Assembly: GCA_002862305.1 (NCBI GenBank)
Contig: PKCS01000075.1
Coordinates: 1 to 35,318 of the forward strand
Source of the DNA: Phycisphaerae bacterium
GTDB taxonomy: Bacteria > Planctomycetota > Phycisphaerae > Phycisphaerales > SM1A02
Length of the DNA stretch: 35,318 nt
Reading direction: 5' to 3'
Every line of letters starts with the position of its first letter. Position 1 is the first letter of the stretch. Below, piece after piece: positions 16,180-23,742 of the stretch. The position numbers and the translations under genes are program-made. The notes beneath the pieces were generated by a model, which saw nothing but the letters and a program-made list of their open reading frames with translations, made no database searches and was not told the DNA's origin.

Positions 16180-16656
16180 TCATTCGTCGCCGGTGGGGGG
16201 GGCGGCCTCCGCGGAATCCTGGCCGGCCTTGCTCGCCGCGACCCGATCCGCGTGCCCGGCCTCCCAGGCCTCGACGTGCTGGAGTCCCCGGCGCTGGTCG
16301 CGAAGTCGCCTGGACTTGCCGATCCGGTCGCGCAGGTAGTACAGCTTGGCCCGTCGGGCGTCGCCTCGGCGGACGACCTCGATCTTCGCCAGGCGCGGGG
16401 AGTGAAGGGGGAAGATGCGCTCCACGCCCTCGTTCGCGACGATGCGCCGGACGGTGATGGTCTCGTTGATGCCGCTGTGGTTCCTGGCGATGTACACGCC
16501 CTGGAACACCTGGATGCGTTCCTTGGTGCCCTCGATGATCCGGTAGTGCACGTCGATGGTGTCACCGACGCTCATCATCGGGAGTTCGTGGTCCTTCTTG
16601 AGCTGGTCGGCGACGACCGAGTTCAGAATTGCCTGGCGATCCTTGAGCTGGCTCAT
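16180..16656 (-). CDS. rplS: 50S ribosomal protein L19
   Basis: L19 lies at the subunit interface near bridge B8. The 158-residue protein shows the family in full: VGDTIDVHYRIIEGTKERIQVFQGVYIAR, TITVRRIVANEGVERIFPLHSPRLAKIEVVRRG and KLYYLRDRIGKSRRL. Beyond that is an extra tail of about 40 residues, rich in Ala, Glu and Gln, with no counterpart in the typical ~115-residue protein. It lies about 100 bp downstream of trmD; a purine-rich but weak ribosome-binding site precedes the ATG. Confidence 0.96.
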   Translation of the reverse strand: MSQLKDRQAILNSVVADQLKKDHELPMMSVGDTIDVHYRIIEGTKERIQVFQGVYIARNHSGINETITVRRIVANEGVERIFPLHSPRLAKIEVVRRGDARRAKLYYLRDRIGKSRRLRDQRRGLQHVEAWEAGHADRVAASKAGQDSAEAAPPTGDE

Positions 16657-16755
16657 TGGTGTTCTCGTCCCGGCCCGGTGGGGCCTGTTGTGCCCGGGAT
16701 CTCGCTGGAGCGAATCGCGGGTCTGGTGACTTGAGTCCTCGACGGAGTGCCGGGC

Positions 16756-17460
16756 TCAGGGGTCACGGTGGGTCAGGTCGGGACGCATCCGGCGCGTCCG
16801 TTCCCTTCGCTGCTGGAGGCGCCACTCGTCGATGGCGGCGTGGTCGCCGCCCAGGAGCACCTCCGGAACCTCCCGTCCCCGCCACGAGCGGGGTCGGGTG
16901 TAGTGCGGGCAGTCCAGGAGCGGGCTGCCCGACTGGTCGGTGACCGAGAACGAATCCTCGGCCGCCGAGAGCTCGTGGCCCAGGACCGACGGCTGCAGCC
17001 GTGCGATCGCGTCCACGAGGAGCATCGCCGGGAGTTCGCCGCCCGAGACGACGAAGTCCCCGATGCTCAGTCGGAGGGGCGAGAGTGCCTCGATGGCACG
17101 CTCGTCGATCCCCTCGTAGTGCCCGGCGATCAGGAGCAGTCGCTCCATCCTCGCCAGGGTCCCGACGCGTTCCTGCTGCAGGGGCTCGCCCTGTGGGGTC
17201 AGCAGGATCCTGGTCGGGATCCGGTCGTCCATCGCCTCGACTGCCTCGACGCAGTCGACGAGCGGCTGGCACATCAGGACCATTCCGGGTCCTCCACCGA
17301 ACGGCCGATCATCGACCTTCCGGTGCTTGTTGTCGGCCCACCGACGGATGTCGTGGACCTGGTAGTCCGTGGCCCCGAATTCCCGGGCCCGGCCGGGGAT
17401 GCTCGTCGACAGGATCGGCTCGAACATCTCCGGAAAGATCGTCAGGATGTCGATCCTCAT
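16756..17460 (-). CDS. trmD: tRNA (guanine-N1-)-methyltransferase
   Basis: TrmD methylates G37 of tRNAs with G at position 36 (Leu, Pro, Arg), preventing +1 frameshifting. Features: MRIDILTIFPEMFEPIL N-terminus, DDRPFGGGPGMV, the trefoil-knot SAM site LLLIAGHYEGIDERAIE and IGDFVVSGGELPAMLLVDAIARL with the catalytic-region Asp. The start at 17460 gives the family's N-terminus and has GGAG six bases upstream; an extension to 17535 is in frame but not conserved. At 234 residues it is a normal length. It follows rpsP after 111 bp; rimM, normally between them, is missing. A tRNA-Pro gene, one of its substrates, is in this window. Confidence 0.97.
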   Translation of the reverse strand: MRIDILTIFPEMFEPILSTSIPGRAREFGATDYQVHDIRRWADNKHRKVDDRPFGGGPGMVLMCQPLVDCVEAVEAMDDRIPTRILLTPQGEPLQQERVGTLARMERLLLIAGHYEGIDERAIEALSPLRLSIGDFVVSGGELPAMLLVDAIARLQPSVLGHELSAAEDSFSVTDQSGSPLLDCPHYTRPRSWRGREVPEVLLGGDHAAIDEWRLQQRRERTRRMRPDLTHRDP

Positions 17461-17571
17461 CGGACGCTCCGGCGGCGTCCTCTGCGTGGATCGGTCCTTG
17501 TCGGAGCCGAGTCTCTGACGGGGCTCGCTCATCACGTGGCCTCGCTTCCCGCGAACCTCGACCCCGGAGAC

Positions 17572-17871
17572 CTACGCTTCGGCGTTCGGCGATGCCGGGG
17601 TGTAGGGAGTCCCCGCCTTGGCATCGATGTTGGCCTTGCGCATGAGATCGCGGACCGTGTCGCTCGGCTGGGCACCGACGCTCAGCCAGTGGCGGATCCG
17701 ATCCTCCTTGAGCTCGAATTCGGGCTTGCCCGGTCCCATGGTCCCGACGGGGTCGTACCAGCCGAGGTTCTCGATGACCCGACCATTCCGTGGGGAACGC
17801 TTGTCCATCGCTCCGATCCGATAGAACGGACGGTGGGCTCGGCCCATTCGCTGCATGCGCAAGACGACCAT
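17572..17871 (-). CDS. rpsP: 30S ribosomal protein S16
   Basis: S16 stabilises the 5' domain of 16S rRNA. The 99-residue protein has the usual core: MVVLRMQRMGRAHRPFYRIGAMD, GRVIENLGWYDPVG, FELKEDRIRHWLSVGAQPSDTVRDLM. A short Ala/Pro tail follows. AAGGAG lies eight bases before the ATG. It heads the rpsP-trmD-rplS unit and is served by a promoter at 18000-18027, leaving a leader of about 120 nt that contains at least one small hairpin. Confidence 0.97.
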   Translation of the reverse strand: MVVLRMQRMGRAHRPFYRIGAMDKRSPRNGRVIENLGWYDPVGTMGPGKPEFELKEDRIRHWLSVGAQPSDTVRDLMRKANIDAKAGTPYTPASPNAEA

Positions 17872-17909
17872 TGTTCAACTCCTTGCAGGCACCTGCCTCG
17901 GGAGGTCCG

Positions 17910-17926
17910 CCCGTGACGACCACGGG
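17910..17926 (-). promoter_or_regulatory. Hairpin in the rpsP leader
   Basis: CCCGTG and CACGGG, six base pairs with a five-base loop, lie about 40 nt upstream of the rpsP start within its predicted ~120-nt leader. Ribosomal-protein leaders often bind their own product, but nothing here identifies a ligand. Confidence 0.25.
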
Positions 17927-17999
17927 AGGCGACCTGCCGTTCGGACGTGGAAGCGTGTCGCTCGTGCGTCCGACTTCGGCGGGTGGGTGCGAATCGGGG

Positions 18000-18027
18000 A
18001 TTCTAGCGAATTCCGGCGAGGGTTCAA
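18000..18027 (-). promoter_or_regulatory. Promoter of rpsP-trmD-rplS
   Basis: Minus strand TTGAAC (18022-18027), 16-bp spacer, TAGAAT (18000-18005). The -35 overlaps the last codons of the upstream M50 protease gene, so the operon has its own start despite co-directional neighbours. Confidence 0.55.
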
Positions 18028-18701
18028 ATGGGGGGGGAACCGGTCGGAAGGGCCCCGAAGAGGGCCAGGAACGCGGTGCACCCCGCCTCGGCGGCCCTGA
18101 ACGCCCAGGAAGCGATGTCCAGGAGGAAGAACAGGGCCAGGAGGGCGAAGAAGGAGTACTGCTGGACGGTGGGGTTCTGGAACCACACGTAGCAGCGGTA
18201 GGAGGCGCCCATCAGCATCTGGGACCCGTCCAGCGGGGGGATCGGCATCAGGTTCAATCCGAGGAGGACGAGGTTCAGCATCCCCCCCATGTACAGGAAG
18301 TTGATCACCCGACCGGAGACCGGCGTGTCCGAGGGTGCCAGGTGCAGGTAGCCCACGAGGATGAGCAGGCTCACCACGGCGATCAACAGGTTCATCAGCG
18401 GGCCGGCTGCCGCCACCGCGATCCGACCCCGCCGGCCCCACCGGTAGCGCGAGGGATCCGTCGGCATGAGGCCCCACGCGATCCCCACCAGTGCGAAGAC
18501 GATCAGGGACGCCCCGCCCATGTGGACCATCGGGTTCATGGTCATGTGACCGGTCTCCCGCGGGGTCCGGTCCCCCTGCCAGATCGCCGCCCAGCCGTGG
18601 GCCAGTTCGTGCAGGCAGATCGAGAAGATCACCCAGAAGACCCACCCGAGCACTGCGGCCAGGCCTCCACTGTCGTAGACCGCATGCATCCACCACTGCA
18701 T
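18024..18701 (-). CDS. Site-2 protease-like M50 metalloprotease
   Basis: A 225-residue polytopic membrane zinc protease of the short M50 type that lacks PDZ or CBS domains. The HELAHGWAA motif (HExxH) sits in the first core helix and NLMPIPPLDGSQML supplies the third zinc-ligand Asp (NPxxDG-like). AAAGPLMNLLIAV is a conserved internal helix. Five to six membrane segments are expected. Physiological substrate unknown; relatives cut membrane-anchored regulators, but no anti-sigma factor gene is adjacent. AAGGAG lies nine bases before ATG 18701. It follows the amidohydrolase by 28 bp, likely in one transcript. Confidence 0.9.
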   Translation of the reverse strand: MQWWMHAVYDSGGLAAVLGWVFWVIFSICLHELAHGWAAIWQGDRTPRETGHMTMNPMVHMGGASLIVFALVGIAWGLMPTDPSRYRWGRRGRIAVAAAGPLMNLLIAVVSLLILVGYLHLAPSDTPVSGRVINFLYMGGMLNLVLLGLNLMPIPPLDGSQMLMGASYRCYVWFQNPTVQQYSFFALLALFFLLDIASWAFRAAEAGCTAFLALFGALPTGSPPI

Positions 18702-18729
18702 CAGTCACTGCTCCTTCCGCGTCGCCGCG

Positions 18730-20250
18730 TCATCCCTGCTCGTGGACCACCCTGCCCCCCACGATGGTCATCAGCACCTCGGGGGTCTCCCCACCGGACC
18801 AGTCCACCCCGGTGGGATCTCGGTCCAGGAGCACCAGATCCGCCGGTGCCCCGGGCTCGAGGGTACCACCATCCAGGCCCAGGCAGTTCCGGGCTCCGGT
18901 GGTGTACGCGGCGAGGGCGTCCCGGACCCCGATCACCTCGCGAGGTCCCACGCCACAGGGGGTCACCGCGGCCCGGATTCCCTCGAACGGGTCGCAGTCC
19001 ACGATCGGCCAGTCCGATCCGAAGGCGAGCCGGGCCCCGGCGCGCCTCAGTGAATCGATCGGGAAGAAGTTCCGAAGGCGATCCGCACCCAGCCGGCTCT
19101 CGGCGATTCCCGCGTCGAGGGTCCGGTGGAGTGGCTGCATGCTCGCGAACCGACCGGCCATCCTCGGGAGTTCGGCCGGGTCGACGGTCTGCACGTGTTC
19201 GAAGCGGACTCGAGCCCTGGCCTCCTCCGGGAGCCGGTCGGCCGCGTCGAGGGCCAGGCGGAGCGCTCGGTCTCCGATGACGTGCATCGACGGGGACAGC
19301 CCGGTCGCCTCGACCAGCTTCAGCCACTCCCCGAGGACACCCTGCTCGGCGAGTTCGACCAGCATTCCCGTGGAACCCCCCGGATCGTCGGGGTACGGGG
19401 CGAGCATCGCGGCTGATCGAGATCCGAGGGTCCCGTCCACGAAGGCCTTGTACCCGATCACCCGGAGTCGCTCGTCTCCAGGAAACGACTCCGCCAGGCC
19501 GAGGTCCAGGGGCCAGTCGCGATCGAGGAGCGTCACCATCACCCGCACCCCGAGTTCGTCCCGGATCGGGGCGAGGGCCTCGGTCAGATCCTTGCCGTAC
19601 TCCATCGAGCCGACCGCGACGATCCCCTTGCTGGCGAAGTGGCGGTCCGCGAGTCGCATCGCCTCCCGGCGCTGCTCGAGGTCCGACTCCGGCACCACCG
19701 GGTTCACGAGGTGCCAGGCGGCGGCCTCCACCATCAAGCCCGTCGGCCGCCCATCCCCCGATCGTTCGATCCTTCCCCCGGGCGGGTCCCCGCCGAGCTC
19801 GAGCCGTTCCAGGACCGCCTCGTTGACCACGCAGGCGTGGAAATCCACCCGGTAGGCCACCACTGGTCGATCCCCGGCCGCCCGCAACCACTCCCGATCC
19901 GGCACCCCGTCGCTGGGAAACCGCTCCTCGTTCCAGCCCAGCGCACGGAGCCAACGGCCCGCCGGGAGTCGCTCGTGTTCTGCGGCGATCGCCGCCTCGA
20001 ACTCGTCGCGGGAGCGGACTTCCGAGAGGTCCAGCTGGGACATGCCCTCCCCGCCGAGGCCCATGTGCAGGTGAGCGTCCACGAATCCTGGAAGCAGCCA
20101 CCCACCGGCTCCATCCACCACCCCCCCTGAATCCAGTGGGCCGTCGTGGAGCCTGCCAAGTCGGATCCCGATCTCCTCGGTACCGGGCCGGTCGACAAGT
20201 CGTACATTCCTGAGCCCATGGACGGTTCGGTGGTTGGGTGATCGGTTCAT
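18730..20250 (-). CDS. Amidohydrolase family 3 protein (YtcJ-like)
   Basis: A 506-residue metal-dependent hydrolase of the amidohydrolase superfamily, cytoplasmic (no signal peptide). Markers: GFVDAHLHMG (metal His pair), GYKAFVDGTLGSRSA (the family's segment around the bridging ligand), MHVIGDRALRLAL, RFEHVQTV, LAFGSDWPIVDCDPFEGI (metal Asp) and GTLEPGAPADLVLLDRDP. These match the YtcJ/NfdA group, whose natural substrates are mostly unknown, so no specific reaction is claimed. The start at 20250 lies eight bases from a TAGGAT hexamer, without a Shine-Dalgarno. Divergent from the lipoprotein gene across 43 bp. Confidence 0.88.
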   Translation of the reverse strand: MNRSPNHRTVHGLRNVRLVDRPGTEEIGIRLGRLHDGPLDSGGVVDGAGGWLLPGFVDAHLHMGLGGEGMSQLDLSEVRSRDEFEAAIAAEHERLPAGRWLRALGWNEERFPSDGVPDREWLRAAGDRPVVAYRVDFHACVVNEAVLERLELGGDPPGGRIERSGDGRPTGLMVEAAAWHLVNPVVPESDLEQRREAMRLADRHFASKGIVAVGSMEYGKDLTEALAPIRDELGVRVMVTLLDRDWPLDLGLAESFPGDERLRVIGYKAFVDGTLGSRSAAMLAPYPDDPGGSTGMLVELAEQGVLGEWLKLVEATGLSPSMHVIGDRALRLALDAADRLPEEARARVRFEHVQTVDPAELPRMAGRFASMQPLHRTLDAGIAESRLGADRLRNFFPIDSLRRAGARLAFGSDWPIVDCDPFEGIRAAVTPCGVGPREVIGVRDALAAYTTGARNCLGLDGGTLEPGAPADLVLLDRDPTGVDWSGGETPEVLMTIVGGRVVHEQG

Positions 20251-20293
20251 CGGACGCTATCCTAGGGTTCATCCCTAACGTGAGGAATCGATC
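20251..20293. promoter_or_regulatory. Compact bidirectional promoter
   Basis: Only 43 bp separate two divergent start codons. TATCCTA at 20258-20264 reads as TATCCT on the plus strand (with TTGGGT 18 bp upstream at 20234-20239) and as TAGGAT on the minus strand, so the two -10 elements share the same bases. The plus-strand gene has a GAGG ribosome-binding site; the minus-strand gene would be nearly leaderless. A small inverted repeat, AGGG-ttcat-CCCT, lies beside it. Confidence 0.45.
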
Positions 20294-20989
20294 ATGCGTC
20301 CAGTTCTCGTCTGCCTGTCCCTGGTGGGTCTCGTCTCGGTCGCCTGCGGCAAGCGGGAGGACCCTGCGGCTGGTCTGAACACCCCGGCAGCCCCCAGTCG
20401 AGCCGCCGCGCCCACCCCGCTTCCCGGTGCCCCGGCCTCGCCCGCGGGAGCAACCGCCGGCCCCGCCGTGGATCCGAGCACGTGGGTCGTCTCGACCAAG
20501 GATGATCCGGCCGGGGTCGCCCGCTGTGGCGGATTGACCTTCCAGAAGCCCGCCCTCTGGCCCTGGGTCGTCCCGTCGATGCGCTTCCGGACCCTGCAGT
20601 ACTCGGTGCCCGGAACCGATGGCTCCTCGCCCGCGGAACTGGTCTTCAGCGTCTTCATCGGCGGTGACGGCGGGGGGATCGAGATGAACATCCAACGATG
20701 GGTCCAGCAGTTCCGTCCCACCGACGGGGTCCCTCCCCGCACCGAGCAGTCCACCAGGATCGTCGACGGGATGAAGGTCAACCTGATCGAGTCCGAGGGC
20801 AGCTACGCCGGGATGGGGGCGGCCGCCCCGAAGCCGGACTACGCCCAGCTCGGCGCGATCATCGAGGCACCCGGCCGGACCGTCTACGTCAAGTTGCTCG
20901 GTCCTGACAAGACGGTTCTCGAGAACGTCGACGCCTTCAACGCCCTGATCGATTCGATTCAAGACGACGCCGCCACCCCGGGATCCTGA
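20294..20989 (+). CDS. Hypothetical lipoprotein
   Basis: A 231-residue exported protein of unknown function. The N-terminus MRPVLVCLSLVGLVSVACGK is a short signal peptide with a probable lipidation Cys18; Ser at -3 is not ideal for a lipobox. A Pro/Ala-rich spacer (about 25-60) is followed by a compact, mixed alpha/beta domain (GLTFQKPALWPWVVPSMRFR, ELVFSVF, GGIEMNIQRWVQQF, VYVKLLGPDKTVLENVDAFNALIDSI). The last part resembles C-terminal halves of small exported proteins that report a fitted value, but I recognise no family. GTGAGG precedes ATG 20294 by about nine bases. Divergent from the amidohydrolase, convergent with sodA. Confidence 0.8.
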   Translation: MRPVLVCLSLVGLVSVACGKREDPAAGLNTPAAPSRAAAPTPLPGAPASPAGATAGPAVDPSTWVVSTKDDPAGVARCGGLTFQKPALWPWVVPSMRFRTLQYSVPGTDGSSPAELVFSVFIGGDGGGIEMNIQRWVQQFRPTDGVPPRTEQSTRIVDGMKVNLIESEGSYAGMGAAAPKPDYAQLGAIIEAPGRTVYVKLLGPDKTVLENVDAFNALIDSIQDDAATPGS

Positions 20990-21010
20990 CTCCCCTGCAC
21001 GGGAACGAGA

Positions 21011-21039
21011 ACGCCTCGCGCCGTGGAGGCGCGAGGCGT
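21011..21039. terminator. Hairpin between convergent genes
   Basis: A perfect 12-bp stem, ACGCCTCGCGCC (21011-21022) with GGCGCGAGGCGT (21028-21039), loop GTGGA. No T-run follows on either strand, so it is a non-canonical or Rho-assisted terminator shared by the lipoprotein and sodA genes. Confidence 0.6.
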
Positions 21040-21067
21040 GGCTCGTCGTGGTCGATCGGATCCCGAA

Positions 21068-21694
21068 TCAGAGGGCGGCCTTGAACCGAGCGCTCACCGC
21101 GTTCCAGTCCACGACGTCCCAGAACGCCTCGATGTAGTCGGGACGGCGGTTCTGGTAGTGCAGGTAGTAGGCATGCTCCCAGACATCGAGCCCGAGGATG
21201 GGCGTACCGGGGCACTCCGCCACCCCGACCATCAGGGGATTATCCTGGTTCGGGGTCGAGCAGACGCTGAGTGATCCGTCGGACTCCACGCACAGCCACG
21301 CCCAGCCGCTCCCGAACCGGGTGGCCGCCGCGGCGGCGAACTGCTTCTTGAATCCGTCCATCGACTCGAAGCTCCCGTCGATGGCCGCGGCGAGTTCGCC
21401 ACTGGGGGCGCCGCCACTGCCCGGCGAGGCCAGGCTCGTCCAGAACATGGAGTGGTTGAAGTGCCCTCCGCCGTTGTTCCTGACCGCGCCCTTGATCTCG
21501 GCCGGCAGGTGGTTGATGCCGGCGCAGAGCTCCTCGATGGACTTGCCCTCGAAGTCGGTGCCGGCCACCGCGTCGTTGAGCTTCGCGACGTAGGCGGCAT
21601 GGTGCTTGGAATGGTGGATGTTCATGGTTCGTGCGTCGAACGCCGGTTCCAGGGCGTCCTCCGCGTACGGCAGATCGGGAAGTGAGAAGGCCAT
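21068..21694 (-). CDS. sodA: Superoxide dismutase, Fe/Mn type
   Basis: Cytoplasmic enzyme dismutating superoxide to oxygen and peroxide. The 208-residue sequence has all metal ligands: His27 ([12 protein letters not shown]), His81 ([11 protein letters not shown]), Asp170 and His174 ([14 protein letters not shown]). Gln150 in TPNQDNP is the outer-sphere Gln position associated with Mn enzymes, so Mn or cambialistic use is likelier than strict Fe. No signal peptide. AAGGAG lies nine bases before ATG 21694, and TAGACT at 21728-21733 (minus strand) may be the -10. Confidence 0.95.
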   Translation of the reverse strand: MAFSLPDLPYAEDALEPAFDARTMNIHHSKHHAAYVAKLNDAVAGTDFEGKSIEELCAGINHLPAEIKGAVRNNGGGHFNHSMFWTSLASPGSGGAPSGELAAAIDGSFESMDGFKKQFAAAAATRFGSGWAWLCVESDGSLSVCSTPNQDNPLMVGVAECPGTPILGLDVWEHAYYLHYQNRRPDYIEAFWDVVDWNAVSARFKAAL

Positions 21695-21769
21695 CGTTTC
21701 GTGCTCCTTGTACGAGGGGGGGCGTCCAGTCTAGCGGCCCTCGGCGTGTCGCGGGGGGAGGGCACCGGG

Positions 21770-21775
21770 TAGGAT
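21770..21775 (+). promoter_or_regulatory. -10-like TAGGAT 6 nt before thiE start
   Basis: TAGGAT ends six bases before ATG 21782 with no Shine-Dalgarno between, the same geometry as at mqnA. No clear -35 is present. Confidence 0.4.
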
Positions 21776-21781
21776 TGCCGC

Positions 21782-22849
21782 ATGGACCGTTCCCCCCACC
21801 AGCCGGCGAGGATCCTCGATGCGAATGCCAACCGCGCCCGGGAGGCGTTCCGGGTCATGGAGGATGCCGCCCGCTTCCTCCTCGACGACCGGAGCCTCAC
21901 CGAGCGGTTGAAGGCGCTGCGCCACGAGGTCGCGGGGGTGGTCGGCACGCTTCCGACGGAGATCCTGGACGCCCAGCGTTCCGTGCGCTCCGACGCCGGG
22001 CGTGACCTCAGCACCCCCACGGAACTGGTCCGGGAGGATGCGGAGGCGGTGGTCCGGGCCGCCGCGGCCCGGGGCTCGGAGGCCCTCCGCTCCCTCGAGG
22101 AATGGAGCAAGACCCTCAGGCCGGAGACCGCGCTCCGCTTCGAGCAGCTTCGCTACCGCGCCTACGAGACCGCCTCGGCGCTGGTGTCCCGGTTGCGCCG
22201 CCCCTCCCCCCAGTGGCGGGTCTGCCTCCTGTTGTCCGAGTCCGCCTGCCGGCGACCCTGGCAACAGGTGCTCGACGCGGCGATCGAAGGGGGGGTGGAC
22301 TGCATCCAGGTCCGGGAGAAGGCACTGCCCGACGGGCCACTGCTCGACCGGGTGCGGGTCGTCCTCGATCGGGCACGTCCCCGGGGCGTCTCGGTGGTGG
22401 TCAACGATCGCGTCGATCTCGCGCTGGCCGCCGGGGCGGACGGGGTCCACCTCGGGCAGGGGGACCTTCCCTGCGACGAGGCCAGGGATCTTGCCGGGGA
22501 ACGGCTCCTGATCGGGGTCAGCACCCACGACGAGCAGGAACTGTCCGCCGCGATCGGTGCCGGGTGCGACCTGGTCGGCGTGGGATCGATCTTCCCGAGC
22601 ACCACCAAGCCCGGGCTCGAGTCCGCCGGACTCCGGCTGGTCGAGGGGCTGCTGGCCGACCATCCCGGGTTGCCGCACCTCGCCATCGGCGGGATCGGGG
22701 CCCCCGAGGCACGACGACTCTCGGAGCTCGGCTGCAAGGGGGTCGCGGTGAGTGCGGCGATCTGCGGTGCCGAGGATCCCCTGGCCGCGAGTCGCGAGAT
22801 CGTGGCGGCCATGGACGTCCGCGAGCCCTCCACGGGGCCCGGTTCGTGA
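21782..22849 (+). CDS. thiE: Thiamine-phosphate synthase with N-terminal helical domain
   Basis: ThiE joins HMP pyrophosphate and thiazole phosphate to make thiamine phosphate. The C-terminal TIM barrel (about 145-345) is canonical: DCIQVREKAL, VVVNDRVDLALAAGADGVHLGQGDLP, LIGVSTHDEQEL, DLVGVGSIFPSTTKPG, AIGGI and CKGVAVSAAI. The N-terminal ~135 residues begin RILDANANRAREAFRVMEDAARFLLDD, the domain found fused to ThiE in several phyla and sometimes labelled ThiD2; its role is not firmly known. Total 355 residues, typical of the fused form. The stop codon overlaps the GTG start of the next gene (GTGA). Confidence 0.93.
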   Translation: MDRSPHQPARILDANANRAREAFRVMEDAARFLLDDRSLTERLKALRHEVAGVVGTLPTEILDAQRSVRSDAGRDLSTPTELVREDAEAVVRAAAARGSEALRSLEEWSKTLRPETALRFEQLRYRAYETASALVSRLRRPSPQWRVCLLLSESACRRPWQQVLDAAIEGGVDCIQVREKALPDGPLLDRVRVVLDRARPRGVSVVVNDRVDLALAAGADGVHLGQGDLPCDEARDLAGERLLIGVSTHDEQELSAAIGAGCDLVGVGSIFPSTTKPGLESAGLRLVEGLLADHPGLPHLAIGGIGAPEARRLSELGCKGVAVSAAICGAEDPLAASREIVAAMDVREPSTGPGS

Positions 22850-23694
22850 CCTCCGTCCGCGACTTCAGGCTCGAATTTCTGGGTACCGGGACGTCCGCAG
22901 GCGTGCCCTGCATCGGATGCGACTGCCCGGTCTGCCGCTCGGACGATCCGCGGGATCGGCGACTCCGATGCGGGGCCGCGCTCCGGTTCATCGATTCCAC
23001 CGGCGATCCACGGACGATCCTGATCGACATCCCGCCCGATCACCGCCAGCAGGCCCTGCGCCACGGGCTCGACCGCTGCGACTCCATCCTCGTCACCCAC
23101 GCCCACGTCGACCACATCTTCGGCCTGGACGAGGTCCGGCGGTACAACACCCTCATGCGCCAGCCGATCGGGATCCATGCGGAACCGCAGGTCCTCGAGG
23201 CGCTGCATCGCATCTACCCCCACATCTACGCGAAGCATCGGAACGTGAACGTCTCCTACGTGGCCGATCTCTTCGACGTCGAGCTCCGACCGGGGCACCC
23301 GATCCTGCTCCACGGACTGAGGATCGAGCCGTTCAGGCTCCTCCACGGTCGTCTCCCGATTCTGGGCTTCCGGATCGAGGCGGCCGATCCCGACGGCCTG
23401 CCGCTTCCCGAGCAGCCCGCTCCCCTGCCCGCCGCGTGGTGCACCGACGTGTCCGCGGTCCCCCCGGAGAGCTGGCCCGCCCTCCGGGGGCTCTCGACCC
23501 TGGTGCTCGACCTGCTCCGCGAGCGTTCGCATCCCACCCACCTCGACCTCGATGGTGCCGTCGAGCTGGCCGGGCGGGTGGGCGCGAAGCGCACTCGATT
23601 CGTCCACATGAGCCACGAGCTGGGCCACGCCGAGCTCGCCTCCCGACTGCCCGATTCGATGGCGCCGGCCTGGGATGGGCTGGTCATCTCCTGA
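22846..23694 (+). CDS. MBL-fold metallo-hydrolase, PhnP-like
   Basis: A 282-residue metallo-beta-lactamase-fold hydrolase close to PhnP (phosphoribosyl cyclic phosphodiesterase) and its housekeeping relatives. LGTGTSAGVPCIGCDCPVC shows the Cys cluster that binds a structural zinc in PhnP, followed by DPRDRRLRCGAAL. THAHVDHIFGLDEVRRYN is the catalytic metal motif; FVHMSHELGHAEL near the C-terminus gives further His. GTG at 22846 overlaps the thiE stop in the GTGA arrangement, so the two are coupled. No phosphonate genes are nearby, so the true substrate may be another cyclic phosphodiester. Confidence 0.88.
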   Translation: MTSVRDFRLEFLGTGTSAGVPCIGCDCPVCRSDDPRDRRLRCGAALRFIDSTGDPRTILIDIPPDHRQQALRHGLDRCDSILVTHAHVDHIFGLDEVRRYNTLMRQPIGIHAEPQVLEALHRIYPHIYAKHRNVNVSYVADLFDVELRPGHPILLHGLRIEPFRLLHGRLPILGFRIEAADPDGLPLPEQPAPLPAAWCTDVSAVPPESWPALRGLSTLVLDLLRERSHPTHLDLDGAVELAGRVGAKRTRFVHMSHELGHAELASRLPDSMAPAWDGLVIS

Positions 23695-23729
23695 CCGGTC
23701 CCACCCCGACGCGCTCCTCGTGGAACGGC

Positions 23730-23735
23730 TACACT
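23730..23735 (+). promoter_or_regulatory. -10-like TACACT 7 nt before atpG start
   Basis: TACACT ends seven bases before ATG 23743. No Shine-Dalgarno is present in the gap, supporting an independent, possibly leaderless transcript for atpG. Confidence 0.35.
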
Positions 23736-23742
23736 GGACGAC

